47,865 nt of DNA, taken from Ruminococcus sp. (GTDB lineage: Bacteria > Bacillota > Clostridia > Oscillospirales > Ruminococcaceae). Below the pieces are notes generated by a model that saw only the letters and a program-made list of their open reading frames with translations, was not told where the DNA came from and ran no database searches. The position numbers and the translations under genes are program-made. This document shows positions 32,360 to 41,301 of this stretch, piece after piece; the first letter of the stretch is position 1, and every line of letters starts with the position of its first letter. The stretch lies in NCBI GenBank assembly GCA_017470905.1, contig JAFUXL010000020.1, positions 1 through 47,865 of the forward strand, read 5' to 3'.

Positions 32360-33385
32360 TTATGCAACAAGACCGCTTCTTTCGATACCCTCCGTGAAAT
32401 ATTTCTGCAAAAAGGTATAAAGCAAAAGAATTGGCGCAATTGATATGAGACAGCCTGCCTCTTTCCATACTATCTGTTCACGGGGCGATATTTCAACCGT
32501 TGCCGAATTGAAAAGCCTTAATTTCAGCTCCGTGTCGAGATTTTGCAGCATGAGGGCGATTGTCTTTGTATTTGTGAAAAAGGTTGCGCTTACATAATAA
32601 TCATTCCAGTACCACACAACCGAAAAAAGAAATACGGTCAAGAAAGACGATGCCGCATTGGGTATCATTACTCTTACAAAAGTCATAAAAGGACCGCAGC
32701 CGTCTATATAAGCCGCATCCTCAAGCTCCTTTGGCAGACCCTTGAAAAACTGTCTGAAAATAAGTATCATAAGTCCCGAACGTATGCCGTTTGCGGTGAG
32801 TGCAGGAAGATACATTGTCGCCTTTGTGTCGATGAGATTTATCGAGAATGAACCTATTCCGAAAAATCTGAACTGCGTATACAGCGGAAGTGATATAACC
32901 TGTGTGGGGACAAGTATCATCATGATAACTATTCCGAAGAGCAGCCCCTTGCCCTTGAATTTGAACCTTGCGAAGCCGTAGCCCGTTATTGCACACGATA
33001 TTACCTGTACGAACGAACAGCCTATATTCAGCACAAGGGTGGTTTTGAGCGTATTCCAGAAATCCATTGCGACTATAGTCTCTTTGAGTACATTGAGCGT
33101 ATAGTTTCTCGGAATCCACATTACGGTCGGGTCGTTCATATCCGTTCTTTCCCTGAAAGTACAGCTTACCATATATATAAGCGGATAGAGTATTACAAAT
33201 CCGAGTCCGAAAAGTATGACAAATCTGAAAAACGGCCATATCTTTTCGATTACCGAACGCCGTCTGAGGTAGGCTTTTTCTTCCTTTGTCATACCCTGCA
33301 TACGTATCTTTTTAGCTTCTTTTTTACTCATGCCGCCGCCTGTATTTTTTTCGATATTTACGGCCGCAGCCGATACCTCTGCCAT
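32360..33385 (-). CDS. Carbohydrate ABC transporter permease (MalG-type)
   Basis: 341 residues from ATG 33385, seven bases after AGGAGGT. A ~45-residue charged N-terminus precedes six membrane helices. The cytoplasmic EAA loop reads ELEDAAYIDGCGPFMTFVRVMIP, contacting the ATPase. The VSCTFRERTDMNDPTVMWIPRNYTL segment after helix 1 is typical of the second (MalG) permease of CUT1 sugar importers. It is the last gene of the 12-kb operon, 13 bp after its MalF-type partner. No ATPase gene is present; CUT1 systems often share one multi-task ATPase (MsmK/MsiK) encoded elsewhere. Confidence 0.92.
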   Translation of the reverse strand: MAEVSAAAVNIEKNTGGGMSKKEAKKIRMQGMTKEEKAYLRRRSVIEKIWPFFRFVILFGLGFVILYPLIYMVSCTFRERTDMNDPTVMWIPRNYTLNVLKETIVAMDFWNTLKTTLVLNIGCSFVQVISCAITGYGFARFKFKGKGLLFGIVIMMILVPTQVISLPLYTQFRFFGIGSFSINLIDTKATMYLPALTANGIRSGLMILIFRQFFKGLPKELEDAAYIDGCGPFMTFVRVMIPNAASSFLTVFLFSVVWYWNDYYVSATFFTNTKTIALMLQNLDTELKLRLFNSATVEISPREQIVWKEAGCLISIAPILLLYTFLQKYFTEGIERSGLVA

Positions 33386-33398
33386 AAAGCGCACCTCC

Positions 33399-34316
33399 TC
33401 AGTCTACCTCATAGTAAATAAGCTTGTTTACTATGAGAGTTATCAATCCTATTGCCGCAAGGACTATCAAGAAATATATCCATGCCATAGCAGATGCCTC
33501 GCCGAATTTCCAGTCCTCTTTCATTGAGAGAATACGTCCCATTACAGTATTTGTCGGGCTTGTGAACGAGTCTATTACGGTGAATATTAAATTTGCAAGG
33601 ATAAACGGGCTCACATAGGGGAATGTTATCTTCCAGAAATATTCCCATGCGGTTGCTCCCTCAACCTGTGCGGCTTCCTTTGCCGAGGGGGGAATATTCT
33701 GCAATGCCGCAAGAAATATAAGTATCTGTATGCCGCTTGCCCACACGATGCCGAATATATTGTCCGCAATGGTTGAAATCATCGTACTCATATTGTCGCT
33801 AAGTCCGTAAATTCCGAGGAACTGCAAAAGCTCGCCCACAAGGTCTGTCGAGAACATCGTTGAAAACTGTGCCGCACCTGTATTTCCCGTTGAATTCATA
33901 TCGCCGTTGATTATCTTATACACGGGACCCGTTGCGATTATTACGGGGAGGAAGAATATCGCCCTCGCAAGCGTTCTGCCTCTGAATTTCTGGTTGAGTA
34001 TTACTGCGATAAAGAGTGAAAATATTATTACCAGCGGAGTTTTCCAGAGCGTTTCTATCAGCATATCTTTAAGATATTCCGTGTAGTGTTCGTCCACGGT
34101 AAGAACATAGTCATATTTATCAAGTCCGACCCATTTTGTGACCATTTTTCCCGTTCCGATTGATACCTCGTTGAAAGAGTACCAGAGGGATTTTACCAGC
34201 GGGATAAGAAAGAAGAAAAGCGTTCCGAGCATCCAGAGGGATATGAAACCGTAGCCGTACATAGCCTTGCGTTTTTCGTAGGGCATTTTTCTTCCCGTTT
34301 TTTTATTTTCTTCCAT
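33399..34316 (-). CDS. Carbohydrate ABC transporter permease (MalF-type)
   Basis: 305 residues, six predicted helices, with the opening helix GFISLWMLGTLFFFLIPLVKSLWYSF typical of MalF-type CUT1 permeases. The EAA loop is AAQVEGATAWEYFWKITFPYVSP. A ~20-residue Gly/Asn insertion-like stretch lies in the middle periplasmic loop. Start and DUF5696 stop overlap by one base. It pairs with the downstream MalG-type permease as the second permease pair of this operon. Confidence 0.9.
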   Translation of the reverse strand: MEENKKTGRKMPYEKRKAMYGYGFISLWMLGTLFFFLIPLVKSLWYSFNEVSIGTGKMVTKWVGLDKYDYVLTVDEHYTEYLKDMLIETLWKTPLVIIFSLFIAVILNQKFRGRTLARAIFFLPVIIATGPVYKIINGDMNSTGNTGAAQFSTMFSTDLVGELLQFLGIYGLSDNMSTMISTIADNIFGIVWASGIQILIFLAALQNIPPSAKEAAQVEGATAWEYFWKITFPYVSPFILANLIFTVIDSFTSPTNTVMGRILSMKEDWKFGEASAMAWIYFLIVLAAIGLITLIVNKLIYYEVD

Positions 34317-37177
34317 CAGAACTGTACGCCTCCTTTGTTGTCATAATCGGAAAGCTTTATCAGGCTTCCGTTGAAATCAATGGTTTTTTCCTCAAAGTCC
34401 ACTTTAACGACTGTTCCGTTTGAATAGCTTGTTGTTATGTATTTTCCGTCATTTTCAACCTCATAGCCCGTTATGGTGCTGTCGCTCACGTTTTCGAGAA
34501 CGGGCTGTATGAGCTTGTATTCAGCCGCCGCAGTATCCGTCCAGTTGGCGTAATTCGCGTAATAATATATGTCAAATTCGGTATCTTTCAGGACGCTTGT
34601 CTCTTCATAGAGCATATCGTAATTCAATGAGCTGCCCGTAGCCGCCGCCATAAGCAAAAGCTTTTCGGAATCCGCATCGCCGTTCACAGCTGTTGTCGAA
34701 TACGGGATAATTCCGTGCACTACTATCTGATAGAATGGTATATCCTCGTTGAAAAGGTCAAACCTGCTCGAAGTCATGGGGACATTGGTTATGTGGCTGA
34801 CATACGGGAGGGCATATGCGTTTGCGCCGTCCGCAAGCATACCGTCCGAAAGGCTGTCCGTGATGTTCTTGTAAGCCTCCGTTTCAAGGTTCATGGCATC
34901 ATACCGTGAGATATTCTTCTTTCCGTAATCACCGTAAAGAGAGGTTGTGAGGTTTCCTATTGAAACGCCCGTAAGACCAGCCTTTGAATAATTTGACGAA
35001 ACCGCCGAGAATACATCTCCGAAGCTGTCGGGCGAAAGCAGCGACATATTTTTCTTGAATCCGTCGGGTATTCCGTATGCCCTGTCGTAGCTTATTATTC
35101 TTGAATATGCGCCCGATATTCTGACGGAGGTATCTGAGAACGAATAATAACTGTTGCCCGAATAGAAATCCCTGTTATCCGATACGGGATAGAGTTCAAT
35201 TCCGTTTTCGGACATGAAATTCGTCAAATCTCTGAAATCGCTTTTTCCGCCGAGAGTACCCGATGCCTTTGCGCCCTTGTCAATCTGATTTTTTATTCCG
35301 TCATTCGTCCAGTTGTTATATGATACGACCATATCATCAACACCGTTGTCCTTTAGTCTGCCGAGAATTTCCTTAGCCTCGCCGTACTTTGTGACGGACT
35401 GTTTCATGGTTACGGGTATGCCGAGGACGGGTTTTTTCTTCTCTGTACCGCCGTAGAGGTCAACATACATGGGTGCTTTATTCTGCTGAGTGCGCTTCTC
35501 AACACCTGCCTGTAATGTGAGATACTCCCTGTATTTTGCGGCAACATCGACATAATCGGCATTTTCCCGTGAAATGGGATAATAGAGCAGTTCAATGTCA
35601 TCGGATTTTATTTCGCCCCTCTCAAATACAGTTATCTTATCGCCGATATTTCCCGACATATAGAAAGTATCCGTACCCCTGAGCATGAATGTAAAGCTGC
35701 AAAGATTGTAAGAGCTGTTGGACTGTCCTGAAACCTGTGCCGTAAGGTATGCGTTCGAGTCGCCCTTTGATGCGACTACGAGCATTGCATTGTCCTCTTT
35801 TACTATTCCGTAGACGGGAAGATATATCTGTTCCGTTACAGAACCCTTGCTTGTGGGAACGGATGTTACATCGTCTCCGTAAACTCTCTGTGTATAGGCA
35901 TTTGTATCCATTGTCCTGTTGTTGTTGAACCTGACGAGTGCGCCGCTGCCGTCAGGGATTACGAAATATCCGTCCTCCTCGGCGGAGGCTGCTCCGAAGC
36001 TGCTCATGAGGGTTATTTCCGTTGCGATATTCGAGGGGTTAGTCTCCTGAATATCGTCCGTTCTGAGACTTGCCTTTAAGTGGTCGCCCTCAAGGGTATA
36101 TTCAACGGGGAATTTAAATCCCGCCTTTGAGTAATTATATTCGATTTTTATGCCGTTTTTAATATCCGACACTTTCATTTCGCAGTCGTCCGTTCCCGAA
36201 CGGAGTACGTTATTGTTTGAATATTTTTCGGGTATGCCGTATCGGAGTATATTCGAGGAGCGCAGCTCGTCCACAAGCAGAGGAGTGGCAATTTTGTCCC
36301 TCGTTACACCGAGGGGAGATGACCACCATATATAGCCCGTTTCGAGGTTTTCAATGCCGAAAATTCCGTGCCTGTTGTCAATAAGCATACGCATATTTTC
36401 ATTTTCCGCACCGTATCGGAGAACCGCAAGAACCTGTGAGCCGTCCTCCGTGAGCCATACGACATTTTCGCCGTCCTCTGCGAAATACATTCTCTTGCCG
36501 TCAAATACTCCGCCGTTGTAATATGTTCTGACGACTTTCTTGAAATCATCGTCCATGAGTTCAATTTCCCTGCCGTCAGCTGTGCGGAATACATGGGGGT
36601 CGTCAACAGTGGAAATCACCTGCGTTATTTTCAGGGGTTTTTCCCCGTCCTTGTCGGTTGTGAGGAGGTATCTTCCGCCGTCGCTGAGATATATTTTTCC
36701 GTCATCGCATTTTTTTCCCTTGTCGAAAACAGCGGCAGCCTTTCCCTTTTCGGGGTCAACGGCGACAAATTCGCCGAGCTTTTTGACTATGGATATTTCT
36801 TCCTCTGCGGCATCCTTTTCTTTTTGCTGTTTTTCGGTAAGCTCCGCCTTTTTTTCGGGTTTGCCTCCGTGGGATTCCCATATTCTGTCCTCATAATCCT
36901 TGTCAGCCTTGTATATGTCAAAGCCGTCTGTACTGCCGATAAATTCAAGGAGAGCCTTTGCCTGTTTTTCGGTCAGCTCAACCTTTTCCTCGGATTCCTT
37001 GATTTTTGAAGCCTTTTCCTTCGGGGCTTCACTGTCCTCCCCGGAGGATTCTTCTTCGGTTTCGGTATCGGCTGCGGCGGTATCTTCATCATTATCGTCC
37101 GCATAGACCGTTCCGGACATGGTCAGGGTTGAAACGGCAAGCAGACAGAGCAGAAATCTTTTTATTTTCTTTCCCAT
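34316..37177 (-). CDS. Secreted DUF5696 protein, possible glycoside hydrolase
   Basis: 953 residues. Signal peptide (KKIKRFLLCLLAVSTLTM, cleavage near TVYA-DD at residue ~27), then a ~90-residue acidic Lys/Glu linker. A beta-rich N-terminal region (~150-540, e.g. EDGYFVIPDGSGALVRFNN) is followed by a region (~560-850) that reads like a TIM barrel: PVTMKQSVTKYGEAKEILGRLKDNGVDDMVVSY, SDFRDLTNFMSENGIELYPVSD, EDIPFYQIVVHGIIPYS. This is the DUF5696 pattern found beside sugar ABC genes in Firmicutes. The barrel resembles glycan-cleaving families such as GH101-like enzymes, but catalytic residues are not assigned. No lipobox or anchor. It sits between the YIP1 gene and a permease pair. Confidence 0.75.
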   Translation of the reverse strand: MGKKIKRFLLCLLAVSTLTMSGTVYADDNDEDTAAADTETEEESSGEDSEAPKEKASKIKESEEKVELTEKQAKALLEFIGSTDGFDIYKADKDYEDRIWESHGGKPEKKAELTEKQQKEKDAAEEEISIVKKLGEFVAVDPEKGKAAAVFDKGKKCDDGKIYLSDGGRYLLTTDKDGEKPLKITQVISTVDDPHVFRTADGREIELMDDDFKKVVRTYYNGGVFDGKRMYFAEDGENVVWLTEDGSQVLAVLRYGAENENMRMLIDNRHGIFGIENLETGYIWWSSPLGVTRDKIATPLLVDELRSSNILRYGIPEKYSNNNVLRSGTDDCEMKVSDIKNGIKIEYNYSKAGFKFPVEYTLEGDHLKASLRTDDIQETNPSNIATEITLMSSFGAASAEEDGYFVIPDGSGALVRFNNNRTMDTNAYTQRVYGDDVTSVPTSKGSVTEQIYLPVYGIVKEDNAMLVVASKGDSNAYLTAQVSGQSNSSYNLCSFTFMLRGTDTFYMSGNIGDKITVFERGEIKSDDIELLYYPISRENADYVDVAAKYREYLTLQAGVEKRTQQNKAPMYVDLYGGTEKKKPVLGIPVTMKQSVTKYGEAKEILGRLKDNGVDDMVVSYNNWTNDGIKNQIDKGAKASGTLGGKSDFRDLTNFMSENGIELYPVSDNRDFYSGNSYYSFSDTSVRISGAYSRIISYDRAYGIPDGFKKNMSLLSPDSFGDVFSAVSSNYSKAGLTGVSIGNLTTSLYGDYGKKNISRYDAMNLETEAYKNITDSLSDGMLADGANAYALPYVSHITNVPMTSSRFDLFNEDIPFYQIVVHGIIPYSTTAVNGDADSEKLLLMAAATGSSLNYDMLYEETSVLKDTEFDIYYYANYANWTDTAAAEYKLIQPVLENVSDSTITGYEVENDGKYITTSYSNGTVVKVDFEEKTIDFNGSLIKLSDYDNKGGVQF

Positions 37178-37193
37178 ATTATCACCGCCGTTT

Positions 37194-37823
37194 CTATACT
37201 CTTATTCTGTAGGAAATTTCGGTATATATTGTCGAGATGAAAATATATACCTGCTGTATGAGCGACATGAAGAGAACAAGCAGGAAAAGCATTATGAACA
37301 TTGCCGCTATTGTGAGAATTATTGCGAATATCGTCTTTCCGAAGGAATACTGATGCACGGATTTTATGGCGGAAAAAAGCAGTATCGCCGACCAGCCCGT
37401 GCCTATTATGCTTATCGCCTGAATAAATACAGCCTCGTCCCTTATCAGGATATGAGAGAGTATCAGATTTATGAATATCTGTACTATATACGGAATAAGC
37501 GCATATGCACTGTATATGCATATATTTTTCATGGTTCCCTCGCCGTCAAGAAGCGTGCATACAGACCAGTTTCCCACGACCCATGCGGCAAAAAGCACTA
37601 TGCTCTGCACTATGTAGGGGATTATATTGAATGTCTTGTCGTATGCGACACCAAACTGAAAGCCGTAAAGTCTGCCGTCCGCTATCTGTGCAAGGAAGAG
37701 CAGGAAAACTATAAGAAAGGCTATTTTCAGCGAGCCTGATTTTTTCCAGCGCATATCCTCAAAGCCCTCAACGGGGTGATATACTGCGTGTCTGACCCAT
37801 TCAGCGGGTTTTAAATCCATCAT
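37194..37823 (-). CDS. YIP1-family membrane protein
   Basis: 209 residues from ATG 37823, nine bases after GAGGAGG; this start lies inside the 3' end of the NHL gene (23-bp overlap). The long open frame to 37964 is not supported. A short cytoplasmic start (HAVYHPVEGFEDMRWKKSGS) is typical of YIP1 proteins, followed by about five membrane helices (34-54, 70-92, 105-130, 140-160, 172-200). Function unknown. YIP1 genes recur in these DUF5696/NHL ABC clusters, so it probably helps localise or assemble the system. Confidence 0.8.
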   Translation of the reverse strand: MMDLKPAEWVRHAVYHPVEGFEDMRWKKSGSLKIAFLIVFLLFLAQIADGRLYGFQFGVAYDKTFNIIPYIVQSIVLFAAWVVGNWSVCTLLDGEGTMKNICIYSAYALIPYIVQIFINLILSHILIRDEAVFIQAISIIGTGWSAILLFSAIKSVHQYSFGKTIFAIILTIAAMFIMLFLLVLFMSLIQQVYIFISTIYTEISYRIRV

Positions 37824-39426
37824 ATCCGCTTTCCTCCTCTCCGTTTTCTTCATCGTCATTATTGCTGTTTTCTGTGAGTATTTTGGCTTCTTCGAGTATT
37901 CTGCGCTGTCTGTCGAGAATTGCAAGCTGGTCCTGTTCGTCAAGCCTTGCCTTTTCTGCCGCAAGACGGCGTTTTTCCAATTTCTTTCTTATATACACAA
38001 GTACTGATATTATGACGATAAGAATTAATACCATAAAGCCGAAATTCTTTTTGAGGTAATTCATTCTGTAGCCCTCGAAAGCCTTGTTGTATATCTTCGG
38101 GGAATCCGCAAGCTTTGAGTATTTCATTGAACCCTCATAGTCGCCCTTGCGCAGAAGTGCGGAGGCTACACCGATATATGCCCTCCTGTAGTTTCCGTCA
38201 CGCTTCAGGACTTCATACCACGGGTCGAGAGCTTCTTCATAGTAGCCGGCATTGTGGAGTGCCGTAGCCTCATGGACTATTTTTCCGAAATCAGTTTCGG
38301 CGAATATCGTGACTGTATCTTTCTGCGAATCGACTACATAGAGGTTGTCTCCCCTTGATTCAAGGGCGGCGGCATGGTCAAAGCCGCCCACCTGCTTTGC
38401 AATTGTACCCGTTATGAAAAGTAAATTGCAGTCCTCGTCATACTGGAATATTCTTCCCGTGGTGAAATCGAGGACGTTTATATTTCCGTCCTCCGCTATG
38501 TCAATATCGCATATTGCAGGCTTTAAAATTTTATTCTGTGACGTATCGTACATGGGGGTATAGTCTCCGAAAGAAAGCTCCATATTTGCGAAAATATTAT
38601 TTCCTGCGGCATTCAGCTTCTTTACGGTATCGGTGGTCTGTGTCGAGGACTGCGTACAGGTGAATATAAAATCTCCGTCAATATCGAAGCTGGTTATGCC
38701 CGTGGGGACGTTTCTCGCACGTCTTGCCTTTTTCTCCTCGGATATGAAAAGATTTGTGAAATAATTTCCTATTATCTCCGCCGTGGGCTGTACACGGTTT
38801 GCGCCGTAAAATCCCGTAAATTCACCCTGCGGATTGAACATCGCCGCACCTGTGGTTATATTGTTTAGAACGACATAGACATTTCCTGCCTTGTCGGCTA
38901 TGACCCTCTGCGGGAGAAAGGTTCTTTTCTGGTCGTAGACATCGGAAACGGGCTTGGTTATTTCGCTTATGACATTTCCGTCCCTGTCGCTTATGAGTAC
39001 ACGGGAATTTTCGCTGTCTGCAATGTACATATAGTCATTCTCTGCGGAGACATATATTCCCATCGGCTTTTTGAGCGAGGTTTTTGAGCCGTCGGGCATT
39101 GTGAACTTGTCATATACCTCAATTACCTTGTCAAAGTCTGAATTTACCGCCGCTATGCGGTTATTGTTCGTATCAACGATGTAGAATATATCGTTGTGGT
39201 CATAGAATATATCGTTCGGGGTATCGAATGCACCAATTCCAAGGTCATAGCCCGAAACCGTCCTTTCTGCGATATATCCTGCCTGTGAGGGGATAGCCTC
39301 CCCCCAGCGGTCATAATTGTAAACGTCATACGGTTCACCTGCGGACGCTGTGAGGGAGGTCACAAAGCTCCCTGAAAGCACACATGAGCAGACGAGCATC
39401 AAAAGCTTTTTCAATCTTTTTTTCAC
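37801..39426 (-). CDS. NHL-repeat beta-propeller protein with TPR and C-terminal membrane helix
   Basis: 541 residues from a GTG start at 39426 (AAAGGGTGA at good spacing; the GTG at 39435 is too close). Signal peptide about 1-28 (SLTASA). An extracytoplasmic NHL propeller (~50-390) shows repeated GxYVS..., YIADSENSRVLISDRDGN and LYVVDSQKDTVTIF blades. A TPR-like stretch (ALHNAGYYEEALDPWYEVLKRDGNYRRAYIGVASALLRKGDYEGSM, ~395-445) comes next, then a membrane helix (~470-490, FGFMVLILIVIISVLVYI) and a ~55-residue charged cytoplasmic coiled coil. It looks like an extracellular binding or sensing module tethered to the membrane within the sugar ABC operon. Specific ligand unknown. Confidence 0.8.
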   Translation of the reverse strand: MKKRLKKLLMLVCSCVLSGSFVTSLTASAGEPYDVYNYDRWGEAIPSQAGYIAERTVSGYDLGIGAFDTPNDIFYDHNDIFYIVDTNNNRIAAVNSDFDKVIEVYDKFTMPDGSKTSLKKPMGIYVSAENDYMYIADSENSRVLISDRDGNVISEITKPVSDVYDQKRTFLPQRVIADKAGNVYVVLNNITTGAAMFNPQGEFTGFYGANRVQPTAEIIGNYFTNLFISEEKKARRARNVPTGITSFDIDGDFIFTCTQSSTQTTDTVKKLNAAGNNIFANMELSFGDYTPMYDTSQNKILKPAICDIDIAEDGNINVLDFTTGRIFQYDEDCNLLFITGTIAKQVGGFDHAAALESRGDNLYVVDSQKDTVTIFAETDFGKIVHEATALHNAGYYEEALDPWYEVLKRDGNYRRAYIGVASALLRKGDYEGSMKYSKLADSPKIYNKAFEGYRMNYLKKNFGFMVLILIVIISVLVYIRKKLEKRRLAAEKARLDEQDQLAILDRQRRILEEAKILTENSNNDDEENGEEESGYDGFKTR

Positions 39427-39446
39427 TGCAATCACCCTTTCTGTGC

Positions 39447-40331
39447 TTAGTCCTTTATGCCCGAATGAGCCATGGTTTCGATTACCTGTCTCTGTGCAAG
39501 CATGAATACAAGTATAGGAGGCACGAGCATGAATACCGCCGCCGCCATTGCAACGCCTGCCCTTGCAAGTCCTGCCGATGCCGCCTGAGTTACGACTGTC
39601 GGGAGGGTTTTATACTGCTCCTGAAATACTACCGTACCCGTCTGGATATTCCATGCCGCCTGAAATGCGAATATTATAAGCGTCATAAGTGCGGGCTTCT
39701 GGTTAGGCATTACTATCTGCCAGCATATTCTGAAAAGTCCTGCGCCGTCAACCTTTGCGGCTTCTATCATGGCATCGGGTATCTGACCTATCGACTGACG
39801 CATGAGGAATAATCCCATAGGCGATGCTATCGAGGGAAGAACAAGCGCAAGCGGATTGTCTATAAGTCCGAGCCTCGCCATTACGATATACTGCATTATG
39901 TAAATTACATTGCTCTGATAGAGGAGCGACACAACTATAATGCTGTTTATTATCTTGCTGCCTGGGAATTTGCATTTTGCAAGGACAAATGCCGCCATTG
40001 ATGCGAATATGCACTGCAACACCGTAACGGAAACCGTAACCGCTATGCTGTTGAAAACATATCTCGAAAAGGGTACCCTGTTGCTGTTGAGCGCATCGAA
40101 CATATCCCCGAAATTGCTTAAAGTCGGGCGCATTGCATATAATTTGGGCGGAAATATGAAAAGCTCCTCAACAGGCTTTATCGACATTATAATCGTCAGG
40201 TATATTGGCAGCACCATGAATAATCCGAGGACTGTGAGGAAAATAAATATCGCCACCGTACCGCCGATTTTTTTGCCTGCCTGTCTGTTGGAGGCTTTTA
40301 TCCTGTCGGTGTTGATTACTGTCTGAGCCAT
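39447..40331 (-). CDS. Carbohydrate ABC transporter permease (MalG-type)
   Basis: 294 residues, six helices. The EAA loop is MIEAAKVDGAGLFRICWQIVMPNQKP. Post-helix-1 segment IMSIKPVEELFIFPPKLYAMRPTLSNF fits the MalG-type CUT1 permease. GGAGGTGAGGAA precedes ATG 40331. It pairs with the permease immediately upstream as the first permease pair, next to the solute-binding protein gene. Confidence 0.93.
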   Translation of the reverse strand: MAQTVINTDRIKASNRQAGKKIGGTVAIFIFLTVLGLFMVLPIYLTIIMSIKPVEELFIFPPKLYAMRPTLSNFGDMFDALNSNRVPFSRYVFNSIAVTVSVTVLQCIFASMAAFVLAKCKFPGSKIINSIIVVSLLYQSNVIYIMQYIVMARLGLIDNPLALVLPSIASPMGLFLMRQSIGQIPDAMIEAAKVDGAGLFRICWQIVMPNQKPALMTLIIFAFQAAWNIQTGTVVFQEQYKTLPTVVTQAASAGLARAGVAMAAAVFMLVPPILVFMLAQRQVIETMAHSGIKD

Positions 40332-40343
40332 TTCCTCACCTCC

Positions 40344-41285
40344 TTAATCCATATACTTGCTTAACAGGCGGCTTATGAGGTTATTCAGTATATACATGAC
40401 GATAAACAATATCATGCATATTGCCGCCGAATATCCCATTTCGTAACGAACCCAGCCGTAATCGTAAGCGTGCGTCATTATCGTGTGCGCCCTGTAGTCT
40501 GTACTCGGAAATCCCACAAGGTTCTGTGCTACCGTTCCCGCAGTGAAAGAGCTTACTATCTGCATTACCGCCGCAAACATAAGCTGCGGCCCCATGGAGG
40601 GGATAACTATGTAGATAAGCTCCTGCCATCGGGTCTTTATGCCCTCTATTGCTCCTGCCTCATACATCGAACGGTCTATATTCTGAAAACCTGCTCTGAG
40701 GGCGAGGAAGCCTGCTCCGAGTGAAATCCAGAGCTGTACGACTATCGTAACGCCGAGGACGTAATTTGCGTCCGTGAGCCATTGTATCGGCGAGTTGATA
40801 AGTCCGAGATTTATCAGGAAGGAATTTATATATCCGTTCATGTCGCCGCTGAAAATAAGCTGCCATACGGTATATACATTAGCCATTGACGGCGCATAGA
40901 ATATGAGTGTGAAAACTGTTTTGAGCTTCGGGTGGAGTTCGTTTATGAGCCATGCAAGCAGAAAGCAAAGCACATAGCTGACAGGTCCCGTGAACAGTGC
41001 GAACACTATCGTTACCCTTATGGATTTTATGAATATCTTATCCGAGAGGAAGAGTGTCGTGTAATTTGAAAGTCCTATGAATTTCGGAGCCTGTGCCATA
41101 TTGAAATCCGTAAAGCCCATAGGCAATGACATTACTACAGGCACAACCGTGAATATGATGAAAAATATCATAAACGGTGCTATCATGGCATAGCAGGCTT
41201 TATTCTGCTTAACGGAGAGCCACATCAGGCGGCGTCTCTCCTCCTTGGATTTTCTGCCGATTTCATCGGCTGAAAGCTTTGCCAA
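40344..41285 (-). CDS. Carbohydrate ABC transporter permease (MalF-type)
   Basis: 313 residues from a TTG start at 41285, nine bases after AAAGGAGG. The open frame extends to 41339, inside the preceding gene, without a ribosome site. Basic cytoplasmic start, then six helices beginning CYAMIAPFMIFFIIFTVVPV; EAA loop YEAGAIEGIKTRWQELIYIVIPSM. Sixteen bases after the solute-binding protein stop codon. Confidence 0.92.
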   Translation of the reverse strand: MAKLSADEIGRKSKEERRRLMWLSVKQNKACYAMIAPFMIFFIIFTVVPVVMSLPMGFTDFNMAQAPKFIGLSNYTTLFLSDKIFIKSIRVTIVFALFTGPVSYVLCFLLAWLINELHPKLKTVFTLIFYAPSMANVYTVWQLIFSGDMNGYINSFLINLGLINSPIQWLTDANYVLGVTIVVQLWISLGAGFLALRAGFQNIDRSMYEAGAIEGIKTRWQELIYIVIPSMGPQLMFAAVMQIVSSFTAGTVAQNLVGFPSTDYRAHTIMTHAYDYGWVRYEMGYSAAICMILFIVMYILNNLISRLLSKYMD

Positions 41286-41301
41286 AACCAAATTCCTCCT
41301 T

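Noticed and set aside
37194-37964. 256-residue version of the YIP1 protein
   Set aside because: The first 47 residues overlap the NHL gene in another frame and have no ribosome site; ATG 37823 has GAGGAGG.
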